Source of the DNA: Cytospora piceicola
Lineage: Eukaryota; Ascomycota; Sordariomycetes; Diaporthales; Cytosporaceae
Direction: 5' to 3'
DNA length: 64,000 bases
NCBI GenBank assembly: GCA_023375675.1
Contig: JALQBC010000004.1
Location: 124,001 to 188,000 of the forward strand
A program made the position numbers and the translations under genes. Of the stretch, positions 57,353 to 64,000 are shown one piece after another. How positions within the stretch are numbered: the stretch's first letter is position 1; each line of letters opens with the position of its first letter. A model generated the notes under the pieces. The model was not told the origin of the DNA and ran no database searches. It saw nothing but the letters and a program-made list of their open reading frames with translations.

Positions 57353-58188
57353 GATGTCGGGTAACGGTCGCCAGGACTCTTTGGGTTTAGTATCTCGCCT
57401 CCACTAAGCTTTCGATGGGGGTTTGTTTGAACTATCGCATTGGAAACCTTGGTGGTTACTGTGGTCGTGGTGTGGGAAAGGTGACCGAGCGTATGTCAAC
57501 TTTAATTGCGAATGGCGACTTTGAAGCTTGGGTCCTTCAGGGTCAGGTTGGCTCAGTGCTGGATTGCTGGCAGGCAGCACGGTGAGTAGTGAAAGTACCG
57601 ACGCCCCACACCAGCAACTACAGTAGATACTTACTGTAGGTACCTAGGGAATTGCCTGCCGGAGAAGCAGCTCCAGTATTGACGTCAACTCTAAGATGAT
57701 CTAGGCATTCATTGTACAGAACAATAATATCTCATCTACGTACTCTTGCCGCAGACTCCTTTCCTTGTTCAGCCTCCAGTCTTTAAGGTCGATTATTTGG
57801 CACTACACTGGACCAAGGCCGATTCAGGGTGTATCGATAGCTACATCGGGCACTTCAGGTCCGACAGATCTAGGACAAGGAATTGCAGGCAACTGTGATG
57901 GTACAACTCCAACCTTGGAAAAGCCATCATGAGGTGTCCAAGGTTTCAAGGTATATCTTTGCATAGCTAGGTACTTAGTTGTGTATATTAGTGCTGATCA
58001 GTAAACCATAATTCCAATATGTAGTATTGGCATTGTTGGCACATGATGGACATTAAATGTCCATATACTTTCACCGTATTTCTAGATATGGTTGGATGGC
58101 CTTCTTGTCAGCAACTGGTTCCTCTCCAGCAGCATGGTTCTTTTCAGTTCACCAATTGAATCTGTCACAGCTCATCCCAATCTACAGA

Positions 58189-58264
58189 TTACCTACCTAA
58201 ATTCACTATGTTAGGTATCTAATTAACCAGGTATACATACCATGGCTACCTACTTGAGTAGGTG
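58189..58264. repeat. TACCTA/TAGGTA repeat words
   Basis: ACCTACCTAAAT, TTAGGTATCTAA, CCAGGTATACATACC and CTACCTACTTGAGTAGGTG within 76 bp; a looser version of the window's TACCTAGGTA family. Confidence 0.7.
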
Positions 58265-58725
58265 TCAAATGAAGGAGGTTGGTTGGTCAGGCATCAAACG
58301 ACCACCCTGCTAGGACAATTACAGAAAGGCGCAACATTGAATAGGGTCTAACCCGCAAGATGTAGTCTTCCACTTCAGCTGCAACACGAAGGGGCACCAT
58401 GGGAGTATCTCCCGAGGGCGGTGAGGGCATGGCTGAGGAGATCAAAGTTGCAACCAACAATGTTCTGCATGACGAATACGGCTAGGCAGGCTACCCTGGG
58501 ACGTGAGGATCCTGTTTAATACCACGGTATGTAGATTACATGCACAACTTGACGGGACGGCGGGTGAACGGGAATATGCTGAGTATGTGTACCGGTAACT
58601 AACAAGCTCGTAGAGATTAACCAGACTCCGAGACTTGTTCGATCCGGGCCGTTCTCCTGCATGTGGAAGATCTTTTATCGAGCCTTGGCAGAGCGACAGC
58701 GACAGACGCCAGTTACGACCTGACG

Positions 58726-58763
58726 GTCTGTCTGTCTGTCTGTCTGACTGTCTGTCTGACTGA
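58726..58763. repeat. (GTCT)n microsatellite
   Basis: About nine GTCT/GACT units in a row with two interruptions by GACT. Simple repeat, 0.8 kb upstream of the histidine kinase start. Confidence 0.92.
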
Positions 58764-59550
58764 TCCCCCTACCCACGTGTAATCCGGTACCACTCGAGTG
58801 TGTCGATTATGCATGTACCGTCGTATCGTCGTAGTATAAGTAGTATCGATGAAGGAGTCTGTGCGCCCAATCCGAAAGCCTCAAGCCACAGAGACATGAC
58901 AGACACTCCTGACACTCAGTGCACTCTCTGCTCCAGGGCTCGAAGAAGCAAAACAATGGCCGCGAGTGGCGACTTCGGTCGTGTACTGGTAACACCCCCG
59001 CACACTTTCGATCTTGTACTGTCTTAGTGTCTAAGGAGCAGGCGTATCCCTGTTTACGCCTTGGCGGCGATCTCTGATAAAGTCTAGAGCGGTCCAGTGC
59101 TTCAAACTTGCTGCTCACTACACTTGCGTCCTAATTGTCTGAATGCGACGAGGACTTCCGGACATTGTAACTCAGCCCTAGTAAGGCAGGACTGCACTAA
59201 AATACTCATCACACTTACTCCTCTCGGCCCCGAGGACAGAGGATACCTGAAACCGAGACGCGGAGTCCCGGAAGGCCGGAAGCTGAACGAACTCTTTCGA
59301 ACTTGGGATCCCGGCATGAACATCCGCTAAGCGCTTGTTCAGAGAAAAGCCTAACACCTAGCTGGAGGGAGGTATCCGGCCAGGACGCAACGGTCGTGGA
59401 TAGGTGTAGACTACAGTGGTAGTTTCCCTAAACCTCGTACTCGCAACGCGTGTTCGCAACGCGACACCACCACTTGCGCCTTCAGAGCTACTCATACTCC
59501 GAAGCAGTAGCTTCTTCCCATCACGGAGAGTAGCCACGCAGGGCGGGCCG

Positions 59551-59559
59551 ATGTGTTAG
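59551..59559 (+). promoter_or_regulatory. Minimal uORF (Met-Cys-stop) before the histidine kinase
   Basis: ATG TGT TAG at 59551-59559 ends 2 bp before the kinase ATG at 59562. It should act on translation if it lies in the mRNA, which is likely because it is so near the start. Confidence 0.6.
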
Positions 59560-59561
59560 GG

Positions 59562-62525
59562 ATGTCGTCAAGACCAGCGTCGTCCATACGGTCGCTGTCA
59601 TCTATAGGATCGTCGCACTCTGCTTTAACCGCCTACTTCCCACAGGCCGAGGGTTCTCCGTCGTGGTTGGATTCGCGGCGGTTACCTGCGCGCCCTCTTC
59701 ACGAAAGCCTCGACCTCGATCGTGAGCAAATCAGCAAACCAATTGCAGAATTTGACGAACAGAGACACAACGCCAGCTATATTCCAAGGCCAGATGGCAT
59801 CGACGCAGACCTGCCACCGCCGCGACCGGATGGGTTTCCCGACTCATCCTACCTTTTACCCTCGCTAACCAGAAACGAGCGCCTTCGCCTCACGATGCTC
59901 TGGTATCACACTGACGGCATTCTTGAAGACGAAGACTTCCTGCGGCGGCTACAAGAGCAGCTGGATCTTGTGCAGGGTTTCATGGGATGGGAGTATGCCA
60001 TCATGGGCTTGGTCAGCGAGGACAACTTCACCAGAGTGGCCACGGCTGGTATGCCTTTGGCCATTGTGCCCCGCCGGGACAGCCCTTGCTCACATACGAT
60101 CAATCAGGACCCGGGGGTAAGTGTTATTCCTCTAAATCCCCCTCAGAGGAATAGTTACTGAGTTGAAGGCTAGTCCGTTTTCATGCTGCCCGATATGGCC
60201 AGTGACTGGCGGTTTAAACAGATGCCCTGTGTTGCACAGGAAGGCCTGCGCAGCTACGCAGGAGCACAATTACGGTGCAAGGCGCCGACCGGTGAAGTCT
60301 ATGCACTTGGGTCCATATGCGTCGCCTCCGGCGAGGAACACCCGCCTCTCACCCCGGCTCAGCAAAGCGCTCTGGTCCGAATTGCAGATGTATTATCTGC
60401 CGACATAATCAACCACTCGCGTGACAAACGCCGCCGGCAGCGCCATTTCATGGACCAACTTCTTGCGGAACGTCGCACCGACGACCCTGAAAATAACGAG
60501 GACCATATCTTGGACCTCATTCGTATAGTCTATCCCAACGCCTCTATCACTATACATGAGTCGTCCGATGGCACACTTCCTTTGCCCAACCACACCCCGA
60601 TAAACATCTGTGATGTCACGGAGGGTCTGTGGGAGGACAGTGAGCTTATCGACGAACTCATTGTAAATCGAAACAACCACCGGTTGCAAACGTCACACAC
60701 CGTCCGTGCTATCGTATTTCCTTGCCAAACTTACCCGGTTGTCAAGTATCTCATCGTGGCCTCAAAGGAGGTGCAGCTTGTCTTCGACGATGTCGATGCT
60801 GTCTTCGTCGACAAGTGCGCGGTAACTCTCACCAAGATCATCCAGGAGAGCAGTTTGAGAGATGCCCTCAAGGCAAAAGACCAATTCCTGCGAGGTGTCA
60901 CCCATCAGCTCAGGACTCCTATCCACGGTATTCTTGGGTCTTGCGAGTTACTTGCGGAAGAGCTGGCCAACTACAAGTTTTTTCAGGAAAGCCGTCCTGA
61001 CGCGCCAGGCATACCTCCCTCCACCATCATCAAGACCATCAAGGATTCCGGCAGGGAATTGATGTCCACGGTCAACAACATGCTTAAACTGAACCGTTTC
61101 ATACACCAGGCCGAAATCGGGCTATCCAGGATGACCTTTGGGCTACAAGCCCTGAGTCAAATCGAAGCCGACATCATGTACGAAGTGCATCAAGCCATTC
61201 CGGATAATGAGCTATCGAACGTCCCCATTTTCTTCGAGAACCACCTTTCCAGCGACGATAGTCTGACTACGATGGACCTTTCTCTGCTGAAGGAGTGTAT
61301 CCAGTCCCTCATCCTCAATGCCTTGTTCTACACCAAGCAAGGTGCGGTCATTATCGTCATCACGGTGCGGCCCGACCGCTCTCGCCTGACATTTGATGTT
61401 ATCGATACTGGTTGTGGTATCGCCCAAGCCGACAAGGGCCGCGTATTTGAGGCGTTTGAGAAAGTGGACTCGTTCAGCCGTGGAGCGGGCCTCGGTTTGA
61501 CACTTGCGGCAAAGATAGCTGCATTGATGGATGGCAATGTGACTCTGATTGCGTCCTCACAGGAGCCCGGTCAACATGGCTCTCACTTCCGAGCGGAATT
61601 TCACAACCCGAGCCTTGCATGTTCCATAATCCGCACCCCTTCCTTGGAAGCATCGCTTACCAACATCCCCCGCAAATTCCAAGTTCTTCATGCTCCTGGC
61701 CAGCGTCCCGAGCTGGTCTCACATTTCGCAAGCTATCTTGAGCATCGAGGTTTTACGCAAGTCCACACGCCGAGGGGATCCTTCGCCGTCGTGACCTACA
61801 CGCCAGACCCCGACGCATTTCACAACCTCATCATGGCTGTGGACCCTCGACAGATCTCCATATGCTTGGTGCCAGCAGGCTCAGTATACAGCCAACGATA
61901 CACAGACAGGGTTCGCTTCTATTCTGGGCCATTCCTGTCCTCGCGCCTACAGGAAATACTCCAAGATGTCGATCGGGTATCTCTCAATATTGCGGTGTCG
62001 TCAGGACGTGCCGCGACCCTGCAGGCTCCTGAAGTTGATTTTTGCATGATCTCAGAGCTCAACATCGCCCCAGCAATAGTCGACGTCAATCCGGTTGCCC
62101 TCCTGGTTGACGATAACATCGTCAACCTCCGAATCCTGCGGATGTACTGCGAGAAACGACACATACCTTACACCACGGCGGTGAACGGCCAAGAAGCAGT
62201 CGACGAGTTTATCGCATCGCTGCAGAAGGGCCAGCAGCCCATCAACCTCGTCCTCATGGACCTTCAGATGCCTATTCTGGACGGTGTAAAGGCAGTCCAG
62301 AAGATCCGCGAAATTGAAAAGCAGCGCGTGCCTTTGCGGGCCCCAAGTCACATCTTCATGATCACCGGCCAGGATTCCGCCGAGGACAAGACCCGATCTT
62401 TTGCTGCCGGGGCAGACGAATTCTACGTCAAACCGACGGGCATACGGGCGCTCGACAGAGGGATCGGGAAGTACTTTCCGAGATTTAAAGAAGTGGCGGC
62501 CGCGTTGAAGCCGAAGGGGAAATAA
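59562..62525 (+). CDS. Hybrid histidine kinase with GAF-like, pseudo-receiver and receiver domains
   Basis: Exons 59562-60116 and 60174-62525 (57-bp intron) give 968 residues. The first in-frame ATG is 59562; GTG at 59553 is not used. It is a cytosolic fungal hybrid sensor kinase of a multistep phosphorelay, with no membrane helix. N-terminal about 105 residues are disordered, then a GAF-like sensor region (about 110-300; MGLVSEDNFTRVATAGMPL, YALGSICVASGEE). The HisKA site is His429 in GVTHQLRTPIHGI. The ATPase has the N box (LILNALFY), DTGCGIAQADKGRVFEAF and GAGLGLTLA. Residues about 685-786 look like a receiver fold lacking the phospho-acceptor Asp. The true receiver follows (VDDNIVNLRIL, Asp881 in LMDLQMP, MITG, VKPTG). 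Signal sensed is unknown. Confidence 0.93.
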
Positions 62526-63143
62526 ACGAGAACACTACGACACGATGCGATGATGATAACAGCTCTGGCACGAGAATACATTGTGTTTAATAGCGGCGGC
62601 GATCTAGATGGATATGGGCCTTGAACTTGGTTGTATTGGAATACGATACCTCAGCATGCATAAGTAATTAAAACAAAATACAACCCGACTTAGTGGGCTT
62701 CAAGATGAACTGGTCCCTTGCATGCTTGAAAGATTTCGGGGCCGGACTCATAAAGACATATGATATTGTGCCATCATGGCCACGACGGGCAGGGCCACAC
62801 CAACGCCACCAAGCATACCATTCACCCCAGTCTATTGCGCAGGTAATAAAAAATGAACTAATTTGCTTGGCTTGAAATGGTGAAAGCTCTAGGGAACAGA
62901 ATAACGGGGGGAGGGGGGGTAATGTTCTCACACGATGTACACGTGTGTCCGGACAGCCCACGAGTTCCACCAATTGATGGCACATGTCAACATTGAATGA
63001 CTTTACTCTTCTGGAGTTTCTGCCACCTTTCTCCGGAAAACCAGTCCTGCGAATTACCGGATCCTTGAAAGTTTCACATAGACCTCCTCTTTCCGATCGT
63101 GAAACTAGATGGCTTCACTGTGAGCTTTCCACCGCTCCTGCGC
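62526..63143. other. Convergent intergenic region
   Basis: 3' UTR of the kinase and of the last gene. A G-rich run at 62907-62922. No gene seen. Confidence 0.55.
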
Positions 63144-63998
63144 TCACTCAGGGGCCCTCCTCCAACGCTCTATTGCCTGGGAAGTCCTCCGAAATGAGGC
63201 ATTCATTTGATACTCAACGAAAGCTTCTGCTTCGGCGCCCAGTCCAGACCACGTCGGATAGATCTCGGTATCTACCCATGTCGAGCTCGGCCCTTCTAAT
63301 GGCTGCATGTCCTCAGTCCACCCAAGCTCTTCAGCCACCTCCATTAGCCCTTCACGAGTATCGACGTAGCCATTTTCTAGGTTCCTCGTAGACTCGACGG
63401 GATCTGGTCGAAGGCCGAAGGCCGCGATCTCGCGTTGTTCCAGGTCCATCAAGAAGCTGACCGCCGTTTCGAGACTGGTCTCGACGGCCGATATTTCCCC
63501 GTCAGATCCTGATAGAACACATATCCTCAGGTTTTCCGAGATTGAATCCAAGCGGATAGGTGCGCTTAGCCCGTCCTCAACACCGGTGCGAACGATAAGC
63601 ACAGGGATTACGCCGATGTCACTAACTTCTTGTGTGTAGTGTTTAGCTCTAATGGCAATAGCAACAGCGCCGAACAGCGGTTGACGTATAAAGAACTGCT
63701 GATGGTGGATGATCTGTGCCGAAGTCTGCCCTTCTCTGTCCGGTGGTTGGTATAATTTGTTATATTGCTCCTCAGGATCAAGATCCTTTAGAGCCTTAGC
63801 AGCGTCCTGTGCCTTGTCAGCTCTAGTGCAGACGCTGAAACTCAGTGCTCTGACCAGATCGACAATGGGCTGCGAGCAAGTCTTTTCCGGAAGACGAGTT
63901 GGCTTCGTGGGGATAATGCGGGCGAGAAACTGCCCGTACTCAATCTCGCTTCGGTAAGGACGAAACCATTTGCGGTAGAGGTAGTGGTGCAGATGCAT
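63144..63998 (-). CDS. Uncharacterised protein, possibly incomplete at window edge
   Basis: Open frame of 284 residues from an ATG at 63998 to a stop at 63144; only two bases of upstream sequence are in the window, so the true start may lie outside. I do not recognise the family. Sequence looks like a folded cytosolic protein: IVDLVRALSFSVCTRADKAQ, QFFIRQPLFGAVAIAIRAKH and IGVIPVLIVRTGVEDG suggest alternating helix and strand. The acidic C-terminal third (REGLMEVAEELGWTEDMQPL) ends basic (SQAIERWRRAPE). No signal peptide, membrane helix or known motif. Composition supports coding; an upstream exon is possible. Confidence 0.6.
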   Translation of the reverse strand: MHLHHYLYRKWFRPYRSEIEYGQFLARIIPTKPTRLPEKTCSQPIVDLVRALSFSVCTRADKAQDAAKALKDLDPEEQYNKLYQPPDREGQTSAQIIHHQQFFIRQPLFGAVAIAIRAKHYTQEVSDIGVIPVLIVRTGVEDGLSAPIRLDSISENLRICVLSGSDGEISAVETSLETAVSFLMDLEQREIAAFGLRPDPVESTRNLENGYVDTREGLMEVAEELGWTEDMQPLEGPSSTWVDTEIYPTWSGLGAEAEAFVEYQMNASFRRTSQAIERWRRAPE

Positions 63999-64000
63999 CA

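Larger units (their letters stand above)
57353..59561. other. Long divergent intergenic region taf6 / histidine kinase
   Basis: 2.2 kb with no supportable gene. Contains TAGGTA-type words at 57617-57650 and 58189-58264, a GTCT microsatellite at 58726-58763 and the promoter and leader of the kinase gene. The frames at 58800-59330 are short and unlike any family. Confidence 0.6.

Overview
The window is nuclear DNA of a filamentous ascomycete (Pezizomycotina, most likely a Sordariomycete). The evidence is many short introns of about 50-100 bp with GTRNGT donors and CTRAY-type branch sites, fungal-specific families (GH92, AA11 LPMO, Mim1/TOM13, Urc4/DUF1688, fungal rhodopsin-like and MFS remnants), and housekeeping proteins whose domain order matches filamentous fungi. 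Exon joins below were worked out by hand from splice motifs and reading-frame continuity. No RNA evidence was available.

Layout. Positions 1-6 kb hold secreted or peripheral enzymes: a GH92 alpha-mannosidase, an alpha/beta-hydrolase and an AA11 copper monooxygenase. Positions 7-17.4 kb form a dense housekeeping block: Gtr1 (Rag GTPase, TORC1), Shp1/p47 (Cdc48 adaptor), Mim1 and Oxa1 (mitochondrial outer- and inner-membrane insertion) and Urc4 (uracil catabolism). Positions 17.4-26 kb are a gene-poor stretch with TACCTAGGTA-type repeat clusters, short tandem repeats, homopolymers and one broken rhodopsin-like gene. Positions 26-31.5 kb hold eIF4A3/Fal1 and SF3A3/Prp9, transcribed divergently from a shared promoter of about 0.4 kb, then an uncharacterised gene.

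Positions 31.9-34.7 kb are a decay patch: a broken Ser/Thr-rich secreted protein gene and a six-helix half-length MFS protein. Positions 35.7-40 kb hold TMEM14, Slx1 (structure-specific nuclease subunit) and an uncharacterised protein with a dense cluster of sumoylation-consensus motifs. A second repeat-bearing gap follows (40-42.9 kb). Next come the large KDM5/JARID1 histone H3K4 demethylase (42.9-49 kb), a 908-residue uncharacterised nuclear-type protein, a doubtful membrane micro-ORF, SdhC with an unusual quinone-site motif, TAF6, a hybrid histidine kinase with a degenerate second receiver domain and a two-codon upstream ORF, and a final uncharacterised gene that runs to the window edge.

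The genes do not form one pathway. Themes that recur are mitochondrial biogenesis (mim1, oxa1, sdhC, perhaps TMEM14), splicing/EJC (eIF4A3, SF3A3), chromatin and transcription (KDM5, TAF6) and signalling (Gtr1, histidine kinase). I see no CRISPR, no convincing tRNA or rRNA gene and no intact transposon. The most notable points are the KxE cluster, the pseudo-receiver kinase with its minimal uORF, the alternative-looking SdhC, the half-MFS, the decayed receptor-like gene and the dispersed palindromic repeat.
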